Below are positions 10,164-19,460 of a stretch of 64,000 nucleotides of DNA, piece by piece. The notes below the pieces were generated by a model that was not told the DNA's origin, did not search any database, and worked only from the letters and a program-made list of their open reading frames with translations. The stretch spans positions 2,356,001 through 2,420,000 of the forward strand of contig NZ_CP046128.1 of the NCBI RefSeq assembly GCF_038738535.1, written 5' to 3'. Position 1 is the first letter of the stretch; the number at the start of each line of letters is the position of its first letter. The translations under genes and the position numbers were made by a program. Source of the stretch: Bacillus pumilus (lineage in GTDB: Bacteria > Bacillota > Bacilli > Bacillales > Bacillaceae).

Positions 10164-10862
10164 TTACAAATACCCTTTTTCCTTCAAACTCACAAATTTT
10201 TGATCACCTATGACAAGATGATCAAGCAGCTGTATTCCAATCAGCTTTCCACATTCAAAAAGTCGCTGTGTAACTTCAATATCTTCCCTGCTGGGCGTCG
10301 GATCTCCAGATGGATGGTTGTGCACACATATAAATGAAGCCGCCGAACGTTTAAAGGCCTCTTTGAAAATTTCACGCGGGTGAACGATCGATGAATTCAG
10401 GCTTCCAATAAACACGGTATGTTTATGAAGAACTTGATTTTTGGTATTGAGATAAAGACAAACGAAATTTTCCTGTGTCAAAAATCTCATATCTTCCATC
10501 ACAAAGTTCGCTCCGTCTTCTGGTGTGCGGATCACATAGCGGTTATCCGTCGTTTGATGGTGTAATCTAGTGCCGAGTTCTAAAGCAGCTAAAAGAGAAA
10601 TCGCCTTCGCCTTTCCAACTCCTCGGATCTTCGACATTTCTTCAATTGAGGCTTCTTTTACAGAGCGAAGACCGCCAAATGTTTGCAGAAGTCTTGCGGA
10701 AATTTGGAGAACTGATTCTTTTTTTGTGCCTGTTCTTAGAAGGATCGCAACAAGTTCATGATTTGACAAACTGCTGGGCCCGTATTTGATAAATCGTTCT
10801 CTCGGTTTTTCATCATGAGGGAAATGCTTTAGCAGCATAGGGAAATCGTTCAGGATGACCAC
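10164..10862 (-). CDS. radC: RadC-family JAB/MPN-domain protein
   Basis: A 232-residue protein of the RadC (UPF0758) family. A helix-hairpin-helix region (IRGVGKAKAISLLAALELG) precedes a JAB1/MPN metalloenzyme domain with the HNHPSGDPTPSREDIEVT metal motif. A role in DNA repair was proposed historically but is not proven. The start is uncertain: the GTG at 10862 is embedded in the AAAAGGAGTG ribosome site, so a codon a few triplets downstream may be used. It lies between maf and mreB, as in B. subtilis. Confidence 0.93.
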   Translation of the reverse strand: MVILNDFPMLLKHFPHDEKPRERFIKYGPSSLSNHELVAILLRTGTKKESVLQISARLLQTFGGLRSVKEASIEEMSKIRGVGKAKAISLLAALELGTRLHHQTTDNRYVIRTPEDGANFVMEDMRFLTQENFVCLYLNTKNQVLHKHTVFIGSLNSSIVHPREIFKEAFKRSAASFICVHNHPSGDPTPSREDIEVTQRLFECGKLIGIQLLDHLVIGDQKFVSLKEKGYL

Positions 10863-10886
10863 TCCTTTTAGAATTCCTTCCTGTCT

Positions 10887-11456
10887 TCAAAAAGGGGTGA
10901 TTCCAAAGGTTTCAAGCACTCTGACTGTTTTCGCAATAGGTAGACCAACAACGGAAAAATAATCACCATCTATTTTTTGAACAAACAGTGCGCCTTTCCC
11001 TTGAATGCCATAACTTCCCGCTTTATCAAGGGGCTCGCCCGTATTGATATAGCGATCTATTTCATTTTGAGTCAGCGTCCAAAATGTCACTTCTGTCTGT
11101 TCATAAAATGTTTCTTTTCTATTCTCTGACTGAACCGTGACACCCGTCAAGACTTGATGTGTCTTTCCTGATAATAATTGAAGCATGAAAGCCGCTTCTT
11201 TCTTATCTTTTGGTTTCCCAAGACATTTGCCGTCAATTGCAACAATTGTATCTGCACCAATGATCACAGCTTTAGGATTTAATCTTTGAATATCATTTGC
11301 TTTTTGTTCTGCCAACCATTGGACGTTCTCAGCAGGAGAAAGGTTTCGATTTATTTCTTCTTTTAAATGACTTGCTTGAATATCATAAGAAAACCCTGCT
11401 AGATCAAGCAATTCTTTTCTTCTAGGTGATTGAGATGCGAGAATCAATTGGTTCAT
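10887..11456 (-). CDS. maf: Nucleoside triphosphate pyrophosphatase Maf
   Basis: A 189-residue Maf protein. It starts [17 protein letters not shown] (substrate-binding SxSPRR) and has the catalytic segment [18 protein letters not shown]. Members of this dTTP/UTP-type branch hydrolyse non-canonical or pyrimidine nucleotides, and in Bacillus overproduction stops septation and Maf is linked to competence. It sits upstream of radC and mreB in the transcription direction. Confidence 0.96.
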   Translation of the reverse strand: MNQLILASQSPRRKELLDLAGFSYDIQASHLKEEINRNLSPAENVQWLAEQKANDIQRLNPKAVIIGADTIVAIDGKCLGKPKDKKEAAFMLQLLSGKTHQVLTGVTVQSENRKETFYEQTEVTFWTLTQNEIDRYINTGEPLDKAGSYGIQGKGALFVQKIDGDYFSVVGLPIAKTVRVLETFGITPF

Positions 11457-11584
11457 GTTTGTTCATCCTTTCAGGGTTTAGCCTAAGAAGTAAGATACCC
11501 ATTCATCCTAGCAAATGTACATCTTACCGACAATCTACGAAAATTCATTTTTTATGTACCTTCATCATTATGTTGGATGTAAAA

Positions 11585-11614
11585 GAAAAAAACTAGTCAT
11601 TTTTTGACTAGTTT
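11585..11614 (-). terminator. Terminator after spoIIB
   Basis: The perfect stem AAACTAGTCA/TGACTAGTTT with a 5-base loop is followed by a T run on the minus strand, between spoIIB and maf. Confidence 0.9.
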
Positions 11615-11633
11615 CGTTTCTAAAAAAATGATT

Positions 11634-12653
11634 TTACGTATTTAATTGATCAAGCAGTGCCTGCTGAGATTTCCAGCCGTTTTCAGCAGTTGGGTCATTT
11701 AATAGCTGCACAGCTTTTAGCAAACTGCTTTTAGCCGATGCGTCCGCTGTTTTGGCACTTTCAAGCTCAGAAATCAGCTGCGTGACTTCCTTTTGATCCA
11801 CTTCATCGCCGGCAATCACTTTAGAGGATAATACAGATGCCTTTTCTATTAAACTAGTCAGCTCATCCGGTACTTGAAATGAGAGTTCCTTTCCTCCCCA
11901 CGCCTCAAAGTGCTGATCGATCAGCTTCTTCCCTACAGCGCTTGTCATTCCCTGCTCTGTCGCAAGCCCAGCAATGACATAATATCCATCATCCATTGAG
12001 ACCTTTTTCCCCGCATATCCTGCATCTTTTAAGTTTCCAACTAAGTCATCTGCTCCTTTTTCAGAGGAAAATTTCCCAGCCTGTACAACAAAGGTTGACA
12101 AACTGCCAGAGGCACTTTTTTCATCGTTGTTCTCTTTTGATTCATCCGTAGTATCTCCTTTCGGCGCATCCCCGCCGGCTTTCATCGATGATTGATTTCC
12201 AGATCCAGATGCTGAGACACTGATATCTCCACCTGATGGACTTGGTGTACCATCTTGACTTAAACTAAGCGCAAACACCCCAAGGCCTGTCCCAAGCACC
12301 ACCGCAAACACAATCGTTGTCATCACTCTCTTGAAGGGGCCGCGGTTTTTACCAAACTTCTGATCAAAGGAGCCTTTTTTCTTTTGATAAGGCGTGACGA
12401 CCTTTGGATCAGAATGATAAATATGATCAGCTGCATCATCCCACTGGAAATCTTCTTCTTGCGGTTTAGACGAATCTTCCTGAGAAGCCGCTGTCTCCTG
12501 TTCCGACTGCCTCTTTTCCTCCCAATTCGAAAACGTCACTTGATCTTCCTGCTGTTTTGGCGGCTGATGATCATCTTCATGCAGCATTTCTTCCTTGCCA
12601 TTAATATTGACCTTGAGCCCTTGTTTTTTTGCCTGCCTCTTTTTCACTGTCAT
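11634..12653 (-). CDS. spoIIB: Stage II sporulation protein SpoIIB
   Basis: A 339-residue membrane protein of engulfment. The cytoplasmic N-terminus contains VNINGKEEMLHEDD and FSNWEEKRQSEQE, both recognisable from B. subtilis. One membrane segment follows (about 110-130), then a low-complexity Ser/Gly/Asp linker and a SPOR domain (STFVVQAGKFSSEKGADDLV) that binds denuded septal glycan. It helps localise the SpoIIDMP machine. The linker is longer than the conserved blocks and likely variable between strains. Confidence 0.94.
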   Translation of the reverse strand: MTVKKRQAKKQGLKVNINGKEEMLHEDDHQPPKQQEDQVTFSNWEEKRQSEQETAASQEDSSKPQEEDFQWDDAADHIYHSDPKVVTPYQKKKGSFDQKFGKNRGPFKRVMTTIVFAVVLGTGLGVFALSLSQDGTPSPSGGDISVSASGSGNQSSMKAGGDAPKGDTTDESKENNDEKSASGSLSTFVVQAGKFSSEKGADDLVGNLKDAGYAGKKVSMDDGYYVIAGLATEQGMTSAVGKKLIDQHFEAWGGKELSFQVPDELTSLIEKASVLSSKVIAGDEVDQKEVTQLISELESAKTADASAKSSLLKAVQLLNDPTAENGWKSQQALLDQLNT

Positions 12654-12821
12654 TCCCCGCTTTCTGACATGTTTGTAAGAAAGACCTTTCTGTCCAATGA
12701 ATCAGCGCGAATTTAACCCGTCCTTCTTTCTGTTTCACACTTTAACATAGCAGTAAAAAAAAAGAACAAGACTTTTGTCGGCAGGGCAAAAAAGTGTTCG
12801 CCAATTTTTTCATCCCTTCGA

Positions 12822-13541
12822 CTAGTCAAATAGAAACAAGACATGAGCCTCAAAGAGATACAGCCAAAAAGAAAAAGCGATCGCAGGAACAAAGGGGAAT
12901 GGCTCGTCTAATTGAAAGGAAAAGACCTTCGCATAGACCATTCCAGCGATACATGAGAGAAAAAGCATGAGAAGGAACGGCTTGAAGCCAAAGCAAAACG
13001 CAAGCAAACTGAACAGCTTCATATCAGCTCCGCCCATGCTATTTGGCTTAAAATAATCTAGACTAGAAAACAAAAGAATGCAAAAAATCAGGGAAGCCGC
13101 TCCTTCCCAGTAGATAAGAAGCGGTTCCAGCGTGCGGTATATGACGAAAAGAGGGAAAAAGAAGAGAAACAGCTCGTTCGGCACCTTCATATAGAGAAGA
13201 TCACTCACGACAGCAATCACGAATAAACTACAAAGAATCACAAGGAAAAGACCTTCAAACGAAAAACCAGCGATTCTATAAATGAACAAAAAAAGACCGC
13301 CTGACAGCAGCTCAACCATTGGATATAACCTAGACAACCGAGTGCCGCAATGTTTACAGGCCCCCCTCAAGAAAGCATACGAAACTATCGGGACCATCTC
13401 GTATAGAGAAAGCGGCTGTTTACAGGCTATGCAGTGAGAGCGAGGGAAGAGAATAGACCGCTTCACCGGCAGCCTTTCGCCAACGAGATGAAAGAACGAA
13501 CCCATCGTGATGCCTGCAATAAACAGAAAAATCTCAATCAT
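12822..13541 (-). CDS. comC: Prepilin leader peptidase / N-methyltransferase ComC
   Basis: A 239-residue A24-type peptidase that processes the ComG pseudopilins for DNA uptake. The cytoplasmic zinc loop with four cysteines (CIACKQPL, CKHCGTRL) and the two catalytic aspartates (VVSDLLYMKVPNE, GGADMKLFSLLAF) are all present, along with about seven membrane segments. A single AT-box typical of ComK sites lies about 70 bases upstream. Confidence 0.96.
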   Translation of the reverse strand: MIEIFLFIAGITMGSFFHLVGERLPVKRSILFPRSHCIACKQPLSLYEMVPIVSYAFLRGACKHCGTRLSRLYPMVELLSGGLFLFIYRIAGFSFEGLFLVILCSLFVIAVVSDLLYMKVPNELFLFFFPLFVIYRTLEPLLIYWEGAASLIFCILLFSSLDYFKPNSMGGADMKLFSLLAFCFGFKPFLLMLFLSCIAGMVYAKVFSFQLDEPFPFVPAIAFSFWLYLFEAHVLFLFD

Positions 13542-13611
13542 ATATGGTGCTCCTTCCGGGAATAAGATAGACCGGATTTTACCATGACCCTATCCACTAA
13601 AGCATCTAGTG

Positions 13612-13624
13612 AAAATATGATTTT
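13612..13624 (-). promoter_or_regulatory. Possible ComK AT-box upstream of comC
   Basis: The sequence AAAATATGATTTT fits AAAA-N5-TTTT exactly. ComK normally needs two such boxes at set spacings, and I see only one clear box here, so this is a weak call supported mainly by position before a competence gene. Confidence 0.35.
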
Positions 13625-13643
13625 CCCCCTTTACTACATATAA

Positions 13644-13686
13644 AAAGAAAAAGACGCAGGAGGCATCAAAGCCATTTGCGTCTTTT
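13644..13686 (-). terminator. Terminator after folC
   Basis: A long stem (AAAGACGCA...TGCGTCTTT with an inner GGC/GCC helix) is followed on the minus strand by T-rich sequence. It separates folC from comC. Confidence 0.88.
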
Positions 13687-13688
13687 CG

Positions 13689-14993
13689 TTACCCGATCAT
13701 ACGATTTCGTATATCTGAAATAAAATAAAGAGAGCCTGTCACAAGGATCACCGCTGAAGGATCATCACTCTTTTTCTGAATCCATTCAAGCGCTGCACGA
13801 GGGTCATCATCATATGATTTTGCCTCTAACTGACTGCACGCATAAAGTTTCTCAGCTGATTCAGCTCTTGGAAAGTCAAACGAAACAAAATGAATAGATG
13901 AACTAACAGCTTCAAGCTTTTGAATCATTTGCTTGTACGGCTTATCTTTTAAAGCACTAAAACAGACATGCACTTGTTTACTAGAAAAATGGGCTTGTAC
14001 GGTTTCAATTAAACGGCCGATTCCTTCTTCATTATGAGCGCCGTCTAAATAAACTGGTGGATGATCTTTGACCTTTTCAAATCTTCCAGCCCACACTGCC
14101 TGCCGAATGCCTTCATACATCTGCTCTTCTGTCACGCTGATATAGCCTTCTTGCTCCAGCCATTCAATGAGTAGAACGGCAAGAGAAGCATTTTGCCGTT
14201 GATGCGTTCCGATCAACCCTGTTTCAAGCTGCGGATACTGCCTTTTTGATGTGTGTAACGTAAACCGTTCGCCTGTTTCAGTTGGCTGCTGATGACTGAA
14301 GGTACAAGTATCCTGTAATGAGATGCATTCCGCATTCTTTTCTTTTGCGATGTTTTGAATGACCGCAAGTGCTTCCGGTTGATGAACAGCAGTGATCATC
14401 GGGATACCCTCTTTGATAATGCCCGCTTTTTCAGATGCAATCTGTTCAAGTTTGTCACCTAAAATTGCCATATGATCATGACCAATTGACGTAATCGCTG
14501 TTAAAATAGGTACGGCAACATTTGTTGAATCAAGTCTTCCACCAAGCCCTGTCTCTAATAGGACAAAGTCTACTTGGTGCACATCGGCAAAATAAGCAAA
14601 TGCACATGCGGTAATGATTTCAAATTCTGTTGCTGCTCCAAGCTCTGTTTGATCTAATTCATCAACAAAAGGCTTGACCTTATTCACCAAACTCAGCCAT
14701 TCTTCATCCTGTATAGGCGCTCCGTTCACGCTGATTCGTTCATTGAACGTTAAAATAAACGGAGAGGTGAAGGTTCCGACCGAATAGCCTGCAGCCTGTA
14801 AAACGGAACGAGTAAACGCAATGGTTGAACCTTTTCCATTTGTACCTGCAACATGCACCGCTTTTATGCGTTGTTCCGGATGGCCTAGTCTGTTCATCAG
14901 CCACTTCATTCTTTCAAGACCTGGTTTTACACCAAAGGCAAGTCTACTGTGAATCCACTCAATGGCTTCATGATAGGTTGTAAACAATGTCAT
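13689..14993 (-). CDS. folC: Folylpolyglutamate synthase
   Basis: A 434-residue Mur-ligase-like enzyme that adds glutamate to folates. The P-loop is in HVAGTNGKGST (about residues 47-57). Folate and metal segments FTSPFILTFNERI and ETGLGGRLDSTNV follow, and the Mur C-terminal domain begins near VYLDGAHNEEG. A valS terminator lies directly upstream, so it probably has its own promoter or relies on read-through. Confidence 0.97.
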   Translation of the reverse strand: MTLFTTYHEAIEWIHSRLAFGVKPGLERMKWLMNRLGHPEQRIKAVHVAGTNGKGSTIAFTRSVLQAAGYSVGTFTSPFILTFNERISVNGAPIQDEEWLSLVNKVKPFVDELDQTELGAATEFEIITACAFAYFADVHQVDFVLLETGLGGRLDSTNVAVPILTAITSIGHDHMAILGDKLEQIASEKAGIIKEGIPMITAVHQPEALAVIQNIAKEKNAECISLQDTCTFSHQQPTETGERFTLHTSKRQYPQLETGLIGTHQRQNASLAVLLIEWLEQEGYISVTEEQMYEGIRQAVWAGRFEKVKDHPPVYLDGAHNEEGIGRLIETVQAHFSSKQVHVCFSALKDKPYKQMIQKLEAVSSSIHFVSFDFPRAESAEKLYACSQLEAKSYDDDPRAALEWIQKKSDDPSAVILVTGSLYFISDIRNRMIG

Positions 14994-15016
14994 CTCTCAT
15001 TTCATACGAAATTTTC

Positions 15017-15054
15017 AAAAAAGACGACTCCATTTTGTTAGGAGCCGTCTTTTC
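15017..15054 (-). terminator. Terminator after valS
   Basis: The stem AAAAGACGGCTCC/GGAGTCGTCTTTT is followed by a T run on the minus strand, between valS and folC. Confidence 0.9.
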
Positions 15055-15058
15055 AACC

Positions 15059-17701
15059 TTATGCTTTCAGCTCTTCAATCCGCTTTTGAACAGCTTCGCG
15101 TTTTGCGACATAGTCACGTTCTTTCGCACGCTCTTCTTCTACGACACTTTCAGGTGCTTTTTTCATAAAGCCTTCGTTGCCAAGCTTTTTCTGGACGCGT
15201 TCTACTTCTTTTGTCAGCTTATCAAGCTCTTTTTGCAGACGAGCAATTTCCTCATCTAAGTTAATTAAGCCTTCAAGCGGCAGAATGAGCTCTGCTCCAG
15301 AAATAACAGCCGTCATCGCTTTATCACTAGCTGGGACATCTGTGCCAATTTCAAGTACACTTGGGTTCGTAAAGCGCTCAATATATGAACGATTCTTCTC
15401 TAAACGTTCTTGTACATCAGATGTGGATGCTTTGATGTAAAGTTCGACTTGTTTGCTCATTGGTGTGTTTACTTCACTGCGAATGTTACGAACAGAGCGA
15501 ATGAGTTCAACAAGCAGTTTCATATCAGCAGAAGCTTGATCATTTGAAAGCTCCGGCTTCACCTCAGGCCAAGCTGCTACAGTAATGGACTCACCTTCAT
15601 GCGGAAGATGCTGCCAGATTTCTTCTGTTAAGAACGGCATAAACGGATGAAGAAGTCTCATCGTTTGATCTAATACGTACGCAAGGATCGAACGAGTTGT
15701 TTTCTTCGCTGCTTCATCTTCACCATAAAGTGGAAGCTTCGCCATCTCAATGTACCAATCACAGAAATCATCCCAAATGAAGTTGTATAAATGTCTGCCC
15801 ACTTCACCGAATTCATACTTGTCAGCTAGCTGTGTGACACTTTCAATCGTTTCATTTAAGCGGGTTAAAATCCATTGGTCAGCGACTGATTTTTCTCCAG
15901 TCAAATCAAGTTCATCATACGTTAAGCCATCCATGTTCATTAAAGCAAAACGCGATGCGTTCCAAATTTTGTTCGCAAAGTTCCAAGTAGATTCAACCTT
16001 TTCAAAGCTAAAGCGAAGATCCTGACCTGGTGAGCTTCCAGTCGCTAAGAAATATCTTAATGAATCAGCACCGTATTGATCAATGACCTCCATTGGATCA
16101 ATTCCGTTGCCGAGCGACTTACTCATTTTACGTCCTTGTTCGTCACGGATCAGCCCATGAATCAGAACGTCTTTGAACGGTTTTTCCCCTGTAAATTCAA
16201 GGCCTTGGAAGATCATGCGAGAGACCCAGAAGAAAATGATGTCATAGCCTGTGACCAGCAGGTTTGTTGGATAGTAGCGCTTGAAGTCTTCACTGTCTGC
16301 ATCCGGCCAGCCCATTGTAGAGAAAGGCCAAAGCGCTGAACTAAACCATGTATCAAGCACATCGTTATCCTGTTCCCAGTTCTCCAGATCTTCTGGCGCT
16401 TCCAGTCCAACATATACTTCTTTCGTTTCTTTATGATACCAAGCCGGAATGCGGTGTCCCCACCATAGCTGACGAGAAATACACCAGTCACGGATATTTT
16501 CCATCCAGTGTAAATACGTCTTTTCAAAGCGGTCTGGAACAAATTGAACTTGGTCGTCCCCATTTTGAAGGTTGATGGCTTCGTCTGCCAGCGGCTGCAT
16601 TTTTACAAACCATTGAGTAGATAAATAAGGCTCAACGACAGCTCCGCTTCGCTCACTATGACCAACTGAATGCATGTGGTCCTCAATTTTGAACAAAATA
16701 CCCTCTTCTTGTAAATCTTTCACAAGCTGTTTACGGCATTCGAAGCGGTCCATTCCTTTGTATTGCAATGCATTTGCATTCATTGTGCCATCTTCATTCA
16801 TGACAAGAATACGCTCTAGCTCATGGCGGTTTCCAAGCTCAAAGTCATTCGGGTCATGGGCAGGTGTAATTTTCACAGCTCCTGAACCAAACTCCATATC
16901 GACATAGTCATCACCAACGATTGGAATCTCTCGGCCTGTAATTGGTAAGACCACTGTTTTTCCAATCAAATGCTGATAGCGTTCGTCATCAGGGTGCACG
17001 GCAACGGCTGTATCCCCAAGCATGGTTTCAGGTCTTGTCGTCGCAATTTCAATTGAACCCGTGCCATCTGAAAGCGGGTATCTCAAGTGATAAAACGCAC
17101 CTTGAACATCTTTATAAATGACTTCAATATCAGAAAGTGCCGTTTTCGTCGCTGGATCCCAGTTAATGATGTACTCTCCGCGATAGATAAGTCCTTTTTC
17201 ATACAATTGGACAAACACTTGGCGTACCGCTTTATTCAGACCTTCATCTAATGTAAAACGTTCACGTGAATAATCAAGACCAAGTCCCATTTTCGCCCAC
17301 TGGCTGCGAATAAAGTCCGCATATTCTTCTTTCCATTTCCACGTTTCTTCCACAAATTTCTCCCGGCCAAGGTCATAACGGCTCACGCCTTCTTCGCGAA
17401 GCTTCGCCTCTACCTTTGCTTGAGTAGCAATACCAGCATGGTCCATTCCTGGAAGCCATAGAACGTCATAGCCCTGCATCCGTTTCATACGTGTCACGAT
17501 GTCTTGAAGTGTAGAATCCCACGCATGCCCAAGGTGCAGTTTTCCTGTCACGTTTGGTGGAGGAATGACGACTGTATATGGATCTTTCGTTTTGTCATTT
17601 TGTGCTTCGAAGAATTTCCCTTCAAGCCAGTACGTATAGCGGTCTTTTTCAATCGCATTTGGATCGTACTTTGTTGGCATTTCTTGATTATTTGTTCCCA
17701 T
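15059..17701 (-). CDS. valS: Valyl-tRNA synthetase
   Basis: An 880-residue class-I synthetase, the same length as B. subtilis ValS. The HIGH-type motif appears as [10 protein letters not shown] near residue 47 and KMSKS as [11 protein letters not shown]. The editing domain lies between them, and a C-terminal coiled-coil arm ([19 protein letters not shown]) contacts tRNA-Val. The start is ATG 17701 ([14 protein letters not shown]) with GGAGGTTACACAA ahead. The frame stays open further upstream into the T-box leader, but that part is not coding. Confidence 0.98.
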   Translation of the reverse strand: MGTNNQEMPTKYDPNAIEKDRYTYWLEGKFFEAQNDKTKDPYTVVIPPPNVTGKLHLGHAWDSTLQDIVTRMKRMQGYDVLWLPGMDHAGIATQAKVEAKLREEGVSRYDLGREKFVEETWKWKEEYADFIRSQWAKMGLGLDYSRERFTLDEGLNKAVRQVFVQLYEKGLIYRGEYIINWDPATKTALSDIEVIYKDVQGAFYHLRYPLSDGTGSIEIATTRPETMLGDTAVAVHPDDERYQHLIGKTVVLPITGREIPIVGDDYVDMEFGSGAVKITPAHDPNDFELGNRHELERILVMNEDGTMNANALQYKGMDRFECRKQLVKDLQEEGILFKIEDHMHSVGHSERSGAVVEPYLSTQWFVKMQPLADEAINLQNGDDQVQFVPDRFEKTYLHWMENIRDWCISRQLWWGHRIPAWYHKETKEVYVGLEAPEDLENWEQDNDVLDTWFSSALWPFSTMGWPDADSEDFKRYYPTNLLVTGYDIIFFWVSRMIFQGLEFTGEKPFKDVLIHGLIRDEQGRKMSKSLGNGIDPMEVIDQYGADSLRYFLATGSSPGQDLRFSFEKVESTWNFANKIWNASRFALMNMDGLTYDELDLTGEKSVADQWILTRLNETIESVTQLADKYEFGEVGRHLYNFIWDDFCDWYIEMAKLPLYGEDEAAKKTTRSILAYVLDQTMRLLHPFMPFLTEEIWQHLPHEGESITVAAWPEVKPELSNDQASADMKLLVELIRSVRNIRSEVNTPMSKQVELYIKASTSDVQERLEKNRSYIERFTNPSVLEIGTDVPASDKAMTAVISGAELILPLEGLINLDEEIARLQKELDKLTKEVERVQKKLGNEGFMKKAPESVVEEERAKERDYVAKREAVQKRIEELKA

Positions 17702-17737
17702 TTGTGTAACCTCCACATTTTTTCGGCTGATGAAACA

Positions 17738-18021
17738 TAAAAAAAGCCTTTCCATCCTTATAAAAGGACGAAAAAGCTTTTTCGCGGTACCACCTTTTTT
17801 CATGGAACACATAGACGTGTCCCATACACTCTAAAGGATAACGGGGTTCTCCCGAATTTCTCTACTTGTTCATTCAAGAAATTAAGCTCACAGGCGACCT
17901 TCCAAACAAGTACATCCTAGGAAACCTTTCAGCTCATGGTCCCCCTCTCTTTAGGGTCTTGCTCGTACTCTTCCTGATCCACGCTTACGATATATCACGT
18001 TCATCAGCACATACTCATCTT
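17738..18021 (-). promoter_or_regulatory. T-box leader of valS (valine)
   Basis: The T-box sequence AGGTGGTACCGCG is at 17783-17795. It is followed by a terminator (arms around 17744-17778 and a T run). Further upstream are stem I with an AGTA-type bulge and AGAGAGGGGGACC. A GTC triplet at 17896-17898, in GGAAGGTCGCC, is in the place expected for the specifier and would read valine. Uncharged tRNA-Val should stabilise the antiterminator and raise valS expression. Confidence 0.93.
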
Positions 18022-18027
18022 TTATTT

Positions 18028-18057
18028 ATATTACTAAATGCCTTTTGTTTTCGTCAA
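18028..18057 (-). promoter_or_regulatory. Sigma-A promoter of valS leader
   Basis: TTGACG (18052-18057) and TAATAT (18028-18033) are 18 bases apart, directly upstream of the T-box leader. Confidence 0.7.
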
Positions 18058-18158
18058 TCATCTTTTCCGCTTTTCTTCTTCTTTATACAAATTGGGCAGG
18101 CACCCTTTGCCCTATTACCCATATGATAATAACAAAATGAAGAAGGAGGGCGTTTGCT

Positions 18159-18347
18159 TTGAAGAAAATCAATCCTTACACACTTCCCCCCTGGCTGAGA
18201 CAAATTCGGGCAGTGGCCTCCCAAGTCGTTCTCCCGATTGCGATATTTCAAGGATTTCGTACGATCATTTTCCCCACGACATTTGACGTCCTCATCCTAG
18301 GTATTCTGATTTTTCTCGCCTGCGCCTTTCACCTTGATTGGTTTTAA
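18159..18347 (+). CDS. Small two-segment membrane protein of unknown function
   Basis: A 62-residue protein starting at TTG 18159 with a strong ribosome site (AAGAAGGAGGG, 8-9 bases upstream). Two hydrophobic stretches (about 21-38 and 43-60) suggest two membrane segments; the N-terminus is basic and Pro-rich. It is transcribed divergently from valS and convergently with ysxE, on the opposite strand to its neighbours. I do not recognise the family. Presence of a good ribosome site and clean membrane topology argue that it is real. Confidence 0.7.
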   Translation: MKKINPYTLPPWLRQIRAVASQVVLPIAIFQGFRTIIFPTTFDVLILGILIFLACAFHLDWF

Positions 18348-18384
18348 ACTCGCGCTTATGTAACGGCCAATATGAACACAAAAT

Positions 18385-18410
18385 AACCTCGTCATTCCGC
18401 TGATGACGAG
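18385..18410 (-). terminator. Terminator at the end of ysxE
   Basis: The stem CCTCGTCAT/ATGACGAGG with a 7-base loop overlaps the last codons and stop of ysxE and is followed by TTATTTTG. It is likely the end of the spoVID-ysxE transcript. Confidence 0.75.
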
Positions 18411-19429
18411 GCACTTTGTTCTTCTTCAAGCCGTCTAGCCTGCTCAATCTCATGAATCTTCATGACGATCGGCTCTGAATTTTTCATCTGCCAATACGCT
18501 CTTAACAGCCGCTGACAGCTTTCCATTTCATCCTGTCCGCCTGCTTCATAGGCTTTTACTGTATCAAACAGACCTTGCGGATAAGCAAGGTAACTAAGAA
18601 ACAAATGCAGCTCTTCCTCCCGAAGAGGATTTCCTTTTTGGTACGTATAAAACAAGGAAGTGCATTCAGGACAAGACGTGGGATAGGTTTTGAATGTCCG
18701 AAAGTAAAAGGTCAGAAGGTCATAAATGGGGGCGGCTTTTTTAGACCGCTCAAAATTGGTGAAATGTCCTGTGCCCACATCATTATACAAAAAGTGATGA
18801 ATCGACAGCTGCCCATGATTTAACACAACACGTGTTGTCTCTTGATCTTTCATTTCATCATGCCAATCTTCTAATCGTTCAAGCGCAAATTCGCTGGCAG
18901 ACATCGCCTCTGAAAAATACATCGCAGCAGCCAGTTCAAATGGCGACATATACCAAGTCTGCTCTGCCCGCTCTATGAATCGTTCATACATGTCTTTCTC
19001 TGTTTCCCATTTGGTCTTAATTTGTGTGTAGTGCGCTTCTATCTCTTGCTCTGTGATATCCATCATCACTTCAGTCCGCTTATGAAGTCTTGCAATCTCT
19101 TGAAATAAATATTCATGTTTATCGTCCTGCTCTTCTCTCTTTTCATTCGTCAGCCACGGCATGAGATAGTATGCGTACTGGCTTTCTCGATGACTTGAGA
19201 AAAAAGAACCGCTCTTCGTCCGATAAATCGGCACAAAAGAGCGATAGCCCTTTGATTCTAGTTCAAGCATTTGCTCTGTAAACTGCATATGTCGACTGGC
19301 TTTTACTCGCTTTAGGGCAAATACGCCCTGCTTTGTATATACTTTGACGACAGCAGGACTGACAGGTTCAATGTATTCCGCCTCAAGCCCGTATTCGTAT
19401 AGGATAGACTGGATTTCATCCACGTTCAC
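18392..19429 (-). CDS. ysxE: Spore coat-associated kinase-like protein YsxE
   Basis: A 345-residue member of the CotS/YsxE group with an aminoglycoside-phosphotransferase-like fold (ALKRVKASRHMQF in the N-lobe, VVLNHGQLSIHHFLY as a degenerate catalytic loop, where the usual HxD is not intact). In B. subtilis YsxE is a spore coat protein that depends on SafA/SpoVID and helps coat encasement. It starts at GTG 19429, 31 bases after spoVID, and probably shares its mother-cell promoter. Confidence 0.92.
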   Translation of the reverse strand: MNVDEIQSILYEYGLEAEYIEPVSPAVVKVYTKQGVFALKRVKASRHMQFTEQMLELESKGYRSFVPIYRTKSGSFFSSHRESQYAYYLMPWLTNEKREEQDDKHEYLFQEIARLHKRTEVMMDITEQEIEAHYTQIKTKWETEKDMYERFIERAEQTWYMSPFELAAAMYFSEAMSASEFALERLEDWHDEMKDQETTRVVLNHGQLSIHHFLYNDVGTGHFTNFERSKKAAPIYDLLTFYFRTFKTYPTSCPECTSLFYTYQKGNPLREEELHLFLSYLAYPQGLFDTVKAYEAGGQDEMESCQRLLRAYWQMKNSEPIVMKIHEIEQARRLEEEQSASSSAE

Positions 19430-19460
19430 TCACCACATTTTCTCGGTCGGTCATCGCTTG

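Noticed and set aside
17702-17812. N-terminal extension of valS into the T-box
   Set aside because: The extra residues are encoded by terminator and T-box sequence; the ribosome site and family length place the start at 17701.
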